Part shown: piece after piece, positions 1-7,184 of the stretch
Layout: every line of letters starts with the position of its first letter
Position numbering within the stretch: the stretch's first letter is position 1
From: Candidatus Gastranaerophilales bacterium
GTDB taxonomy: Bacteria; Cyanobacteriota; Vampirovibrionia; Gastranaerophilales; Gastranaerophilaceae
NCBI GenBank assembly: GCA_944324895.1
Contig: CALUYC010000030.1
Coordinates: 1 to 35,030, forward strand
Reading direction: 5' to 3'
DNA length: 35,030 nt
The notes under the pieces: generated by a model
Databases searched by the model: none
Seen by the model: only the letters and a program-made list of their open reading frames with translations
Told to the model about the DNA's origin: nothing
Translations under genes and position numbers: made by a program

Positions 1-150
1 CCCAAAACAAAACAAATTCAATTTTCAATCTTTAAGCGAAATTGGTACTTTTGAGATTCCTCATATCCTCGTTCTACTCGGATAGCACCACTCGCCTATA
101 AAATAATCTACCCTGAACAAAGTCCAAGGTCAAGCCCCAAAAAAAATAAA
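1..150. other. Non-coding left edge, possible dispersed repeat
   Basis: I see no gene in 1-319. The first 130 bases look different from the rest of the intergenic DNA. They contain a small inverted repeat (TATCC at 64-68 with GGATA at 80-84), three CTCG copies nearby, and the string GAGATTCCTCA at 53-63. From memory, similar 'GAATCTC' strings occur in short intergenic repeats of many bacteria, but I cannot test whether this one recurs in the genome. Positions 176-319 are plain AT-rich spacer. Confidence 0.25.
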
Positions 151-175
151 TAAAAAAAACTCCCGTTCAGGGAGT
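140..175 (-). terminator. Rho-independent terminator after cca
   Basis: The stem is ACTCCC (159-164) with GGGAGT (170-175) around the five-base loop GTTCA. Read on the minus strand, the stem is followed by eight T, then ATTTA, then eight more T, which is a strong U-tract. No comparable T-run follows on the plus strand. It ends the minus-strand rsmE-cca transcript about 145 bases past the cca stop. Confidence 0.8.
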
Positions 176-319
176 AATGCTTTTTATAGGAAGGGAAGGT
201 TAGGAAGTTAGTGTGTGTTTTATGAAGTATAGGGTTGCTTATTATCTTTTAATTTATTTATCACTTACATATATATAAAGTATATAAACTTTATTGAATT
301 TCAGTTTTAATTATTTTTG

Positions 320-1681
320 TTACATATCTTTACAATATGTTGCAAACCACTCTCTAACAAACTTCTCTGCCTCATCTTTGGTTTTTACCCTTCCTCCAAT
401 TTGCTCTTCTTCAAGAGCGTTTATAACACCACCCAAAATGGAAGAAGGGGTTATATTTAAAATTTGCATAATTTCCCTGCCGTCAAGCAACTTTGGCAAT
501 GTTTCAAGCCTTGGTTTAATCTTTAAATAAAATTCGTAAAGCCTTTCAAGGTTTTTAAGGTTATTTTCCACCATCTCATCAGTTACCATTGGCCCCCTTG
601 CACACAACCTATCAGCACGTGCAAGCTCTATAATATCCTCGACATAAGGATTAAGTTTTCTTACAAATCTTATCATCGCTTTGTCTTGTACATCATCTGA
701 GCTCATAAGCGCAGAAGGGTATATATGGTTTTCTATCATAAGGCTTACATATTCTATTTGTTTTTTTGAAAATTTAAGATCTAAAAGAACTGGTTTTATA
801 AGTTCTGCGCCAACTTTATCATGCCCGATAAAACGGTGCCTGCCCGATGGTTCTATAGTGTGAGTTTTTGGCTTTCCTATGTCATGACAAAAAGCAGCCA
901 ATTTAAGCATAGGATTATCCTTGCGCACCGTAGCCATAGTTTCAACACAATGGTGAAATAAATCCAAATGATGGTGCGTATTTGGCGGGATTTTTTTAAT
1001 CTCGTTCACAAAAGGAAAAATTTCAGCTAACAAAGTGCATTCATCAGCAAATAAAATTGCATCTGAGGCATATTTAGCACCGAAAAGCTTTATAAGCTCC
1101 TGATTAATCCTCTCGGGTGCGCATTTTTTTATATTAGACCCGTTTGTTTTAATATATTGCACAATTTCATCATCAAGAGAAAAATTGTACTGGGCAATAA
1201 ACCTAAAGACTCTTAGCATTCTAAGAGGATCATCGTCAAAATTTTTTATATCAAAAGTTTTCAATGTGTTTTTATAAAGATCGCAAACACCATTACATGG
1301 ATCAAATATTTTTTCTGTTTTAAAATTGTAAAATATTGAATTTAAAGTAAAATCGCGCCTTTTAGCATCTTTAAATATATCATCTTCAAGAGCTCTTGAA
1401 ACATCAAAACAATTAATCTTGTCCTCTAAAACAACTCTGTAAATTTCATTTTCCGAGTCCAGCTCAACGAGTGTTCCGCCTGTTTTTTGTGATATTTCTT
1501 TTGCCAATTTATAGGACGAACCTATACAGACAATGTCAACGTCAGTGCTTGATTGAGAGAAAAAATAATCCCTGACACAACCACCAACAAGCCAACAATC
1601 ATAGTTTTGAAGAACATATTTTATGCTGTTTATAACAGAATTTGCTTTTATTTTGTTTTCAACTTCTAAAACGCTAATCAT
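320..1681 (-). CDS. cca: CCA tRNA nucleotidyltransferase with HD domain
   Basis: This enzyme adds or repairs the 3' CCA end of tRNAs in the cytoplasm. The class II nucleotidyltransferase head is clear: LVGGCVRD at residues 31-38, the metal-binding DVD at 47-49, RRDFTLN at 108-114, and DDPLRMLRVFRF at 150-161. A C-terminal HD phosphohydrolase domain follows, with CHDIGK at 266-271 and conserved histidines around 238-245 and 282-288. At 453 residues it is the usual length for the HD-containing form. Its ATG overlaps the stop of rsmE by four bases (ATGA), so the pair is probably translationally coupled. Some bacteria split this work between separate CC- and A-adding enzymes. I cannot tell from sequence alone which activity this copy has, but full CCA addition is the default. 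Confidence 0.93.
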   Translation of the reverse strand: MISVLEVENKIKANSVINSIKYVLQNYDCWLVGGCVRDYFFSQSSTDVDIVCIGSSYKLAKEISQKTGGTLVELDSENEIYRVVLEDKINCFDVSRALEDDIFKDAKRRDFTLNSIFYNFKTEKIFDPCNGVCDLYKNTLKTFDIKNFDDDPLRMLRVFRFIAQYNFSLDDEIVQYIKTNGSNIKKCAPERINQELIKLFGAKYASDAILFADECTLLAEIFPFVNEIKKIPPNTHHHLDLFHHCVETMATVRKDNPMLKLAAFCHDIGKPKTHTIEPSGRHRFIGHDKVGAELIKPVLLDLKFSKKQIEYVSLMIENHIYPSALMSSDDVQDKAMIRFVRKLNPYVEDIIELARADRLCARGPMVTDEMVENNLKNLERLYEFYLKIKPRLETLPKLLDGREIMQILNITPSSILGGVINALEEEQIGGRVKTKDEAEKFVREWFATYCKDM

Positions 1682-2400
1682 TTAAGCCTCGTAACAATAT
1701 TGGAAATACCGGCAACAACAGCGTTTGGGGCTTTAAATATCAACTTACCCAAGCTTATTAAATTATATTTTTTTTCTTTAAAATATTGAAATTCCCTCTC
1801 GCTGAAACCACCCTCAGGCCCTATAACAACAACAATAGGTGAATTTTTATCAATTTTGTTTATGGCATCTTCCAATGCAATATTTGCATATTTTTCTGCG
1901 TATATAAGAATATTGCTTTTCTTATAATTGTCTAAAATTGAAAGGTCACAAACGTCGTTGATAGCTGCAAAATTTGCTCTTTCGCACTGTTTTACGGCTT
2001 CGTTTGAAATTTTTTGCCATTTTTGTGCTTTCTCTACCAGCATTTTTTTGGATACGGCACAATTATCACTAATTACAGGTATAATACAATTTACGCCACA
2101 CTGAGTTGCATTTGAAATTGCAAGAGCCTGCGCATCGGGCTTTAAAACACTTTGAATAAGATGTATATCATAAGGTAATTTACGCTCAGAAGGATAGGTT
2201 TTTATGACTCTTGCTTTAATTATTCGTTTTGAAACCTCGACAACATTTGTCTCGTATTGGATTTCATTCTCGTCGATTAACTTTAAATCCTCGCCACACT
2301 TTAGCCTAAGAGAGTCTGACAAGTGTTTTAAGGTCTCTTTGTCATTAATTATTACAAAATTGTTTAAAATGTTATTTGAATTTATAAAAAAATGAGGCAT
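1678..2400 (-). CDS. rsmE: 16S rRNA (uracil-1498-N3)-methyltransferase RsmE
   Basis: A SPOUT-family methyltransferase that modifies U1498 of 16S rRNA in the 30S subunit, using S-adenosylmethionine. The 240 residues match the family length. The knot region is visible as VVVIGPEGGFSEREF, followed by LGKLIFKAPNAVVAGISNI, which corresponds to the LG..IL..ETA segment of the family. The usual ETA is replaced by APN here, a small departure. The N-terminus (MPHFFIN) fits the family's PUA-like RNA-binding domain. No clear Shine-Dalgarno lies ahead of the ATG. It is the first gene of a two-gene unit with cca and is divergent from the flagellin gene across a 195-base spacer. Confidence 0.9.
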   Translation of the reverse strand: MPHFFINSNNILNNFVIINDKETLKHLSDSLRLKCGEDLKLIDENEIQYETNVVEVSKRIIKARVIKTYPSERKLPYDIHLIQSVLKPDAQALAISNATQCGVNCIIPVISDNCAVSKKMLVEKAQKWQKISNEAVKQCERANFAAINDVCDLSILDNYKKSNILIYAEKYANIALEDAINKIDKNSPIVVVIGPEGGFSEREFQYFKEKKYNLISLGKLIFKAPNAVVAGISNIVTRLK

Positions 2401-2515
2401 AGCAAGCTTATTTTAACACAAAAAGTCATTTTTCTACATCATATGGAGGATATTTAAATAATTAATTAAAGAACCCAAAACACTTGCTACACAATCGTTT
2501 TAGATAATATATGCA

Positions 2516-2544
2516 ACTTTAGTATAAGAAACACAAACTAAAGT
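2516..2544. promoter_or_regulatory. Inverted repeat over the flagellin -35 region
   Basis: A perfect seven-base inverted repeat, ACTTTAG (2516-2522) and CTAAAGT (2538-2544), with a 15-base spacer. The right arm overlaps the proposed sigma-28 -35 element. A regulator dimer site is possible, but arms this short can arise by chance in AT-rich DNA. Confidence 0.25.
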
Positions 2545-2565
2545 ATGAGAAAATTTGTTCGAAGA
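2539..2565 (+). promoter_or_regulatory. Possible sigma-28 promoter for flagellin
   Basis: TAAAGTAT (2539-2546) matches the flagellar sigma-28 -35 consensus TAAAGTTT at seven of eight positions. After an 11-base spacer, TTCGAAGA (2558-2565) keeps only the central CGA and the last A of GCCGATAA. The spacing is exactly the enterobacterial spacing. It would start transcription about 20 bases before the AGGAGAG Shine-Dalgarno at 2585-2591. The weak -10 limits confidence. Confidence 0.45.
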
Positions 2566-2595
2566 CATTTGTGTGGAAAAACTTAGGAGAGAAAA

Positions 2596-3522
2596 ATGGC
2601 AATTTCAGTAAACACAAACGTACCATCACTAATTGCCCAAAACAGCCTTAACAAATCACTTAGTGCTTTAGAAAAGGCAATGCAACAATTAACAACCGGT
2701 AAAAAAATTAACAACGCCGGTGATGATGCAGCAGGGCTAGTGATCTCAGAAAACATGAGAGTACAAATCAATGGCTCAAACAGAGCAATGGACAACGTGC
2801 AAGATGCACAAAACTTTGCGGCAGTCGCAGAAGGCGGTATGATTACAATCGGCGACCACCTGCAAAGGATTAACGAACTTCTAATTCAAGGTGCAAACGA
2901 CACAAACAGCACAGAATCAAGAAAAGCAATCCTTGTAGAAGTTAAACAAAGACTGGAAGATATTAATGTCATCGCACAGTCAACCCAATTCAACGGAAGA
3001 ACAATGTTGGACGGAACATTTGACCCGAATGACCCCGACAAAAGATTTATCGTACAAATCGGTCCGTACTCAGATACTCAAAATGTCGACAACCCGCTAA
3101 ATACCCTCGATATTTCAGGTGCATTTACGGACTGTCACTTATCGACACTTGGTATCGGTACAACAACAGACTCCGGAACCGTAGATGGTATTATGTTACC
3201 ACCGGAACTTGACCCTGATAGTGTAGATTTTGACCCTACAGGTGATAACTTCAGACTGTATATGGACACAGTTCAAGAAGCGGTAACACAGGTAACAGAA
3301 GCTAGAGGTCTTTTAGGCGGTTATTTAAATAGAATGACATCTACTTATGATAACTTGACAATCACTGTTGAAAACATGACAACAGCTAAATCAAGAATTA
3401 CAGACACTGATGTAGCAGAGGCAAGCTCTGAAATGATAAAACAACAAATACTTGAACAAGTTTCAGGTTCTATGTTAACACAGGCTAACCAGCTGCCATC
3501 ATTAGCTTTAAGCTTAATATAG
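2596..3522 (+). CDS. fliC: Flagellin
   Basis: Structural subunit of the flagellar filament, exported through the flagellar type III apparatus. The N-terminal D0/D1 region is textbook: MAISVNTNVPSLIAQNSL, then LTTGKKINNAGDDAAGLVIS at about residues 36-55. The C-terminal D1/D0 region has MTTAKSRITDTDVAEASSEM near 262-281 and ends in ANQLPSLALSLI. In most flagellins this end reads ANQ.P..VL.LL. The middle (about 140-235) is short and acidic, giving 308 residues, a compact flagellin. A good AGGAGAG ribosome site lies five bases before the ATG. No other flagellar gene is in the window, so it is transcribed alone, ending at the terminator just downstream. Confidence 0.95.
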   Translation: MAISVNTNVPSLIAQNSLNKSLSALEKAMQQLTTGKKINNAGDDAAGLVISENMRVQINGSNRAMDNVQDAQNFAAVAEGGMITIGDHLQRINELLIQGANDTNSTESRKAILVEVKQRLEDINVIAQSTQFNGRTMLDGTFDPNDPDKRFIVQIGPYSDTQNVDNPLNTLDISGAFTDCHLSTLGIGTTTDSGTVDGIMLPPELDPDSVDFDPTGDNFRLYMDTVQEAVTQVTEARGLLGGYLNRMTSTYDNLTITVENMTTAKSRITDTDVAEASSEMIKQQILEQVSGSMLTQANQLPSLALSLI

Positions 3523-3552
3523 TAAAAGAAATTATCCCAAATTTCTCTCCAT

Positions 3553-3609
3553 AAAGCACACATCAAAGCGCATTTGATATACTTTAAGGGTATTCAAGTG
3601 TGCTTTTTT
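3553..3609 (+). terminator. Branched terminator after flagellin
   Basis: The outer stem is a perfect nine-base pair, AAAGCACAC (3553-3561) with GTGTGCTTT (3598-3606), followed by TTT. The 36-base loop itself holds two small hairpins: ATCAAA with TTTGAT (3562-3578), then ATACTT with GGGTAT (3579-3593, partly G-U). The result is a three-way junction rather than a simple hairpin. It closes the flagellin transcript. Confidence 0.75.
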
Positions 3610-3683
3610 GCAAGTAAAGATTATGTTAAGGGGCATAAATTTTGTGCTAATATTATATTAAGTTAGTATCGGGAGAGAAAAAT

Positions 3684-4808
3684 ATGATACCTATTATTGA
3701 TTCAAAAAGACAGTATGCAACTGTTGGCAGTGAAGTTGAAAAAGAAGTTATAGAGGTTCTAAGAAGCGGCTCATACATTTTGGGCAAAAATAACAAAGCC
3801 TTTGAAGAAGAAATTGCAAAGTTTTTAGGCTGTAATCATGCTGTAGCCCTAAACAGTGGTACTGATGCCCTGCACCTTGCACTTAGAGCTCTTGATATAG
3901 GCGCAGGCGATGAAGTTATAACTGTAGCATTTACTTTTGTTGCAACAACAGAAGCAATAGGCATAGTGGGAGCTAAGCCTGTTTTTGTTGATATTGATCC
4001 TGATACATTTAACATTGATGTTAATGAAATAGAATCTAAAATCACACCAAAAACAAAAGCAATTTTACCTGTACACTTGTATGGACAGCCTTGCAATATG
4101 GATGTAATTATGGATATTGCAAAAAGGCATGATTTGTTTGTAATAGAAGATGCATGCCAGGCAATCGGTGCTGAATACAAAGGTAAAAAGGTAGGTACTT
4201 TCGGTGATATTGGCTGCTTTAGTTTCTATCCCACTAAAAACCTTGGTACTATGGGTGATGGCGGACTTGTTTCAACAAACAGCGAATATCTTAAAAACCG
4301 TATTATTGCACTTAGAAACCATGGTGGCGCAGTTCGTTATTACCATGATGAAATTGGCGTTAATTCAAGATTAGATGAAGTTCAAGCAGCAATTTTAAGA
4401 GTTAAATTGAAATATATTAACGAATGGAACACAAAAAGACGTGAACATGCCGCGCTTTACAATGAGCTATTTAAAGATACTAAAGATATTGAAACACCTA
4501 AAGAGCTTGATGATACATACTGTGTTTATCACCAATATACAGTTAAAATTCCAAACAGAGATGAAGTACACAAACTTCTTCAAGAAAAAGGTATCGGCGC
4601 TATGATTTACTATCCTGTGCCATTACACTTGCAAAAAGTACATTCTTATCTTGGTTTAAAAGAAGGCTTATTGCCTAATACCGAGAAAAATACAAAACTT
4701 GTTCTATCCCTTCCAATGTTTGCAGAAATTACCGAGGAAGAACAAAAAACAGTTGCAAAAACACTTATTGAATGTGTTGAAAAAGCAAAAAGCAAAGCAA
4801 GTGTTTAA
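3684..4808 (+). CDS. DegT/DnrJ/EryC1/StrS-family sugar aminotransferase
   Basis: A PLP-dependent enzyme of the family that transaminates keto groups on nucleotide-activated sugars, in the cytoplasm. Diagnostic stretches are ALNSGTDALHLALRAL (about 51-66), FTFVATTEAI, LPVHLYGQPCNMD, VIEDACQAIGAEYKG, and the PLP-binding lysine in FSFYPTKNLGTMGDGG near residue 184. RNHGGAVRYYHDEIGVNSRLDEVQAA follows as in the family. The 374 residues are normal length. A GGGAGAG ribosome site precedes the ATG. It sits directly after the flagellin gene but behind that gene's terminator and ahead of its own, so it is probably a separate unit. The precise sugar cannot be told from sequence. A role in O-antigen or flagellin glycan synthesis is inference from context only. 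Confidence 0.88.
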   Translation: MIPIIDSKRQYATVGSEVEKEVIEVLRSGSYILGKNNKAFEEEIAKFLGCNHAVALNSGTDALHLALRALDIGAGDEVITVAFTFVATTEAIGIVGAKPVFVDIDPDTFNIDVNEIESKITPKTKAILPVHLYGQPCNMDVIMDIAKRHDLFVIEDACQAIGAEYKGKKVGTFGDIGCFSFYPTKNLGTMGDGGLVSTNSEYLKNRIIALRNHGGAVRYYHDEIGVNSRLDEVQAAILRVKLKYINEWNTKRREHAALYNELFKDTKDIETPKELDDTYCVYHQYTVKIPNRDEVHKLLQEKGIGAMIYYPVPLHLQKVHSYLGLKEGLLPNTEKNTKLVLSLPMFAEITEEEQKTVAKTLIECVEKAKSKASV

Positions 4809-4816
4809 ACTAAATT

Positions 4817-4842
4817 AAAGCCGCCCAAGTGGCGGCTTTTTT
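4817..4842 (+). terminator. Strong terminator between convergent genes
   Basis: A nine-base GC-rich stem, AAAGCCGCC (4817-4825) with GGCGGCTTT (4831-4839), around the loop CAAGT, followed by six T on the plus strand. The minus-strand side reads TTTAATTTAG after the stem, so it may also serve the convergent activator gene. Confidence 0.9.
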
Positions 4843-4852
4843 ATTATTAATT

Positions 4853-5860
4853 TTAGTTTATATCCCATCTGCCGCAAGTACCACCCCATCGAGCAATAAG
4901 ATTACCTTTTACGTCAGTAATTTTGTGAGCCTCACCGGGTTTTAGCGGTTCAATATCGCCTTCAACTATTGAGATTACTTCGCAATTATTCGAACAACCA
5001 TCACAAGTGCAAGTAACAGAATTAAAATGCATATCTTTTGTTTGCCAACCCTTGAACTTTGTTTGTTCGTTTGTAAATTGATGATGTTCCAGGGCAAGTA
5101 GGGCAGCACCTATTGCACCCATAGTCTGATGATTTGGCGGAACAACAATCTCGCAACCTAGAGCCTCTTCAAAAGCCTTAACCATACCTTTATTTGTTGC
5201 CACACCGCCTTGGAATGTAACAATCGGCAGCAATTCTTTTCCAAGTGCCAAGTTAGACAGATAATTCCTAACTAAAGCCTGACACAAACCGTACAACAAA
5301 TCTTCAACAGGATAACCAAGCTGCTGTTTGTGAATTAAGTCAGATTCCGCGAAAACTCCGCAGCGACCGGCAATTCTAGCAGGCGATGTTGATTGAAGCG
5401 CTATTGTACCAAAATCTTCAATTTTGACGTTCAGTCTTCCTGCCTGTTGGTCAAGAAAACTGCCTGTTCCTGCTGCACAAACGGTATTCATAGCAAAATC
5501 CGTTACAATACCGTCTCTTAAGATAATTATTTTGCTATCTTGTCCGCCTATTTCAAGAATTGTTTGGACACCGGGGACAATAACTGAAGCTGCAACCGCA
5601 TGAGCTGTTATTTCATTTTTAATAACATCTGCACCAACGAGCGCACCGGCTAAATTTCTGCCACTGCCTGTTGTACCAACCGAGCAAACCTCGTAATCGC
5701 AAAGCGATTTTTTTAATAATTCGCTTAATCCACCCTGAACTGCTTTTACAGGCTGGCCCGATGTTCTTAACATGTAAGAATCTATGTATTTTCCGTTTTC
5801 ATCAATTACTGCAAGCTTTGTTGTTACCGAGCCTACATCTATTCCTAAATATACTTTCAT
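4853..5860 (-). CDS. BadF/HgdC-type acyl-CoA dehydratase activator ATPase
   Basis: An ASKHA-fold ATPase of the family that injects an electron into 2-hydroxyacyl-CoA dehydratases or benzoyl-CoA reductases. Phosphate motifs are GIDVGSVTTK (6-15) and ILEIGGQDSK (101-110). The two cysteines that hold the shared [4Fe-4S] cluster of HgdC dimers are present: C128 in VCAAGTGSF and C167 in GRCGVFAES. A C-terminal extension carries extra cysteines (C284, C286, C289, C293, C329) ending in GGTCGRW. I recall such a segment from the long two-domain 'activase-related' proteins. Here the protein stops at 335 residues. I chose the ATG at 5860; an in-frame ATG at 5914 lies inside the rubrerythrin terminator. 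No Shine-Dalgarno is visible before 5860. No dehydratase subunits are nearby, so the partner is unknown. Confidence 0.85.
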   Translation of the reverse strand: MKVYLGIDVGSVTTKLAVIDENGKYIDSYMLRTSGQPVKAVQGGLSELLKKSLCDYEVCSVGTTGSGRNLAGALVGADVIKNEITAHAVAASVIVPGVQTILEIGGQDSKIIILRDGIVTDFAMNTVCAAGTGSFLDQQAGRLNVKIEDFGTIALQSTSPARIAGRCGVFAESDLIHKQQLGYPVEDLLYGLCQALVRNYLSNLALGKELLPIVTFQGGVATNKGMVKAFEEALGCEIVVPPNHQTMGAIGAALLALEHHQFTNEQTKFKGWQTKDMHFNSVTCTCDGCSNNCEVISIVEGDIEPLKPGEAHKITDVKGNLIARWGGTCGRWDIN

Positions 5861-5879
5861 AATGTAAATGGTATTACAA

Positions 5880-5927
5880 ACAAAAAACAAAATAAAGCAC
5901 TTTAGATAAGCCAAACTAAAGTGCTTT
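5880..5927 (-). terminator. Rubrerythrin terminator
   Basis: A perfect 12-base inverted repeat, AAAGCACTTTAG (5894-5905) with CTAAAGTGCTTT (5916-5927), and a ten-base loop. On the minus strand the stem is followed by ATTTTGTTTTTTG, a good U-tract. It begins eight bases past the rubrerythrin stop and shows that the activator gene must start downstream of it. Confidence 0.85.
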
Positions 5928-5935
5928 TAGAATGT

Positions 5936-6520
5936 TTAATAATTTTCACCATAAACTTCAAAATAAGCTCTCGGGTGTAAACAAGCAGGACATGCATATG
6001 GTGCATCACTTCCCAAGAAAGGATAACCACATTTTCTGCATTTCCAAATAATTTCCGTATTTTTTCTAAAAACTGAATTATTTTCAAGATTTTCTTTTAA
6101 TATTTTATACCTTTTTTCATGGGCTTCTTCCACATGTGAAACAGCTTCAAAACAAGCGCCGATAGAGTTAAAACCTTCTTCTCGCGCAACTCTTGCAAAT
6201 TCAGGGTATAAAATCGTATGTTCTTCATGTTCGCCGTTTATTGCATATTCAAGATTTGTAACGGTATCACTTAAACCTGTAGGATAGAGCATATCGGATA
6301 TTTCAAGCGGAATATTATCTCTGCCTAAAAATTGAAAAAATCTTTTAGCATGAGCTTTTTCGTTATTTGCTGTTTCCAAAAATATTGCGGCAATTTGCTC
6401 ATAACCCTCGTCTTTTGCAACTTTTGAATAGTAGGAATACCTGTTTCTGGCCATAGACTCACCCGCAAAAGCCTTCATAAGGTTTTCTTCCGTTCTTGTA
6501 CCTTCAATTTCCCTGGACAT
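5936..6520 (-). CDS. rbr: Rubrerythrin
   Basis: A cytoplasmic non-heme di-iron peroxidase that reduces hydrogen peroxide in anaerobes and microaerophiles. The four-helix ferritin-like domain supplies iron ligands in AGESMARNRY (E21), NNEKAHAKR (E54, H57), GEHEEH (about E97-E100), and AVSHVEEAHEKR (E131, H134). A C-terminal rubredoxin domain follows with CxxC pairs at C161/C164 and C177/C180, the order seen in classical rubrerythrin. The length of 194 residues is typical. The ribosome site AAGGGGG partly overlaps a 30-base palindrome just upstream, which probably controls this gene. It is transcribed alone, with its own terminator. Electrons probably come from rubredoxin- or ferredoxin-type carriers; a ferredoxin gene lies about 4 kb away. 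Confidence 0.95.
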   Translation of the reverse strand: MSREIEGTRTEENLMKAFAGESMARNRYSYYSKVAKDEGYEQIAAIFLETANNEKAHAKRFFQFLGRDNIPLEISDMLYPTGLSDTVTNLEYAINGEHEEHTILYPEFARVAREEGFNSIGACFEAVSHVEEAHEKRYKILKENLENNSVFRKNTEIIWKCRKCGYPFLGSDAPYACPACLHPRAYFEVYGENY

Positions 6521-6528
6521 AATTTCCC

Positions 6529-6558
6529 CCTTATTTTATAAGTACTTACAAAATAAGG
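6529..6558 (-). promoter_or_regulatory. 30-bp palindrome before rubrerythrin
   Basis: Two 15-base arms, 6529-6543 and 6544-6558, are reverse complements with no spacer and one exception (6538 against 6549). In minus-strand RNA that exception would be a G-U pair. The distal end reads CCTTATTTT and the proximal end AAAATAAGG, whose last four bases merge into the AAGGGGG ribosome site. It can be read as a repressor operator centred on the predicted transcription start or as an RNA hairpin masking the ribosome site. A peroxide-responsive PerR-type repressor is a reasonable guess for rubrerythrin, but the sequence does not match the PerR box well enough to claim it. Confidence 0.6.
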
Positions 6559-6578
6559 TAAATAAATATATTAGACAA
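6550..6578 (-). promoter_or_regulatory. Possible sigma-70 promoter for rubrerythrin
   Basis: On the minus strand TTGTCT (6578-6573) and TATTTT (6555-6550) are separated by 17 bases. Each hexamer matches consensus at four of six positions. The start point would fall near 6543, the exact centre of the palindrome, which fits an operator arrangement. Confidence 0.35.
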
Positions 6579-6611
6579 TTAGTCTTGAGGTATTAATTAG
6601 GGCTAAATAAA

Positions 6612-7184
6612 TCAGCTCAAATATTTAAAACCGCATTCGCATACAATATCGTCACATTGAATATCGCAATCCTGATGGGGCAATTTAGTGCAAATTAATT
6701 TTTCGCTAATCGGGATAATCTTTTTTGCTTTTATATTTTTATCGTTAAAAAATCTGTCGTAATATCCGCCACCATAACCAATTCTGTATAAATTCTCATC
6801 TGCGCATAGTGCGGGAGTAAAGACAATATCTAAAATGCTTAAATCTTTAATAGAAGGTGAAATTGGCTCTGGGATTGAGTATTTATTTTTTTTATATTCG
6901 GCAGAATTTGGACATACAAAAAGATTTTTACCATCGCACTTTGGGAAATAGAAAGTTTTATCATTGTATTGTAATAATTCCAAAAGATTAATTTCATCTT
7001 TTATAGGGTAAAAAAGCATAATGTGTTTTGAAGTTTTAAAAACTTCGGATTTTAAAATATTTTTAACAATTAAACTTGAAATTCTATCCAGCTCACCGCT
7101 TAAATAAAGTTTTTGCCTTATATCTCGACAAAATTCCCTGATAAGTTTTTTATTTTGCCCTATATTCGACGGGAATTGTAACAT
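6612..7184 (-). CDS. ygfA: 5-formyltetrahydrofolate cyclo-ligase
   Basis: Converts 5-formyltetrahydrofolate to 5,10-methenyltetrahydrofolate at the cost of ATP, returning a storage folate to the one-carbon pool. The family's glycine-rich signature RIGYGGGYYDRFF lies at about residues 133-145, after DIVFTPALCADE. The basic N-terminal segment KKLIREFCRDIRQKL matches the usual nucleotide-contact start of the family. At 190 residues it is complete. The only ATG that gives a full N-terminus is at 7184, which lies inside the 3' end of a 51-codon gene on the same strand (35-base overlap). The next in-frame Met is too far in. Coupled translation from that small gene is likely, since the ribosome site of its own is weak. 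Confidence 0.9.
   Translation of the reverse strand: MLQFPSNIGQNKKLIREFCRDIRQKLYLSGELDRISSLIVKNILKSEVFKTSKHIMLFYPIKDEINLLELLQYNDKTFYFPKCDGKNLFVCPNSAEYKKNKYSIPEPISPSIKDLSILDIVFTPALCADENLYRIGYGGGYYDRFFNDKNIKAKKIIPISEKLICTKLPHQDCDIQCDDIVCECGFKYLS

Noticed and set aside
5861-5914. Upstream ATG at 5914 as start of the activator ATPase
   Set aside because: It lies in the loop of the rubrerythrin terminator, and the extra 18 residues are not family-like.
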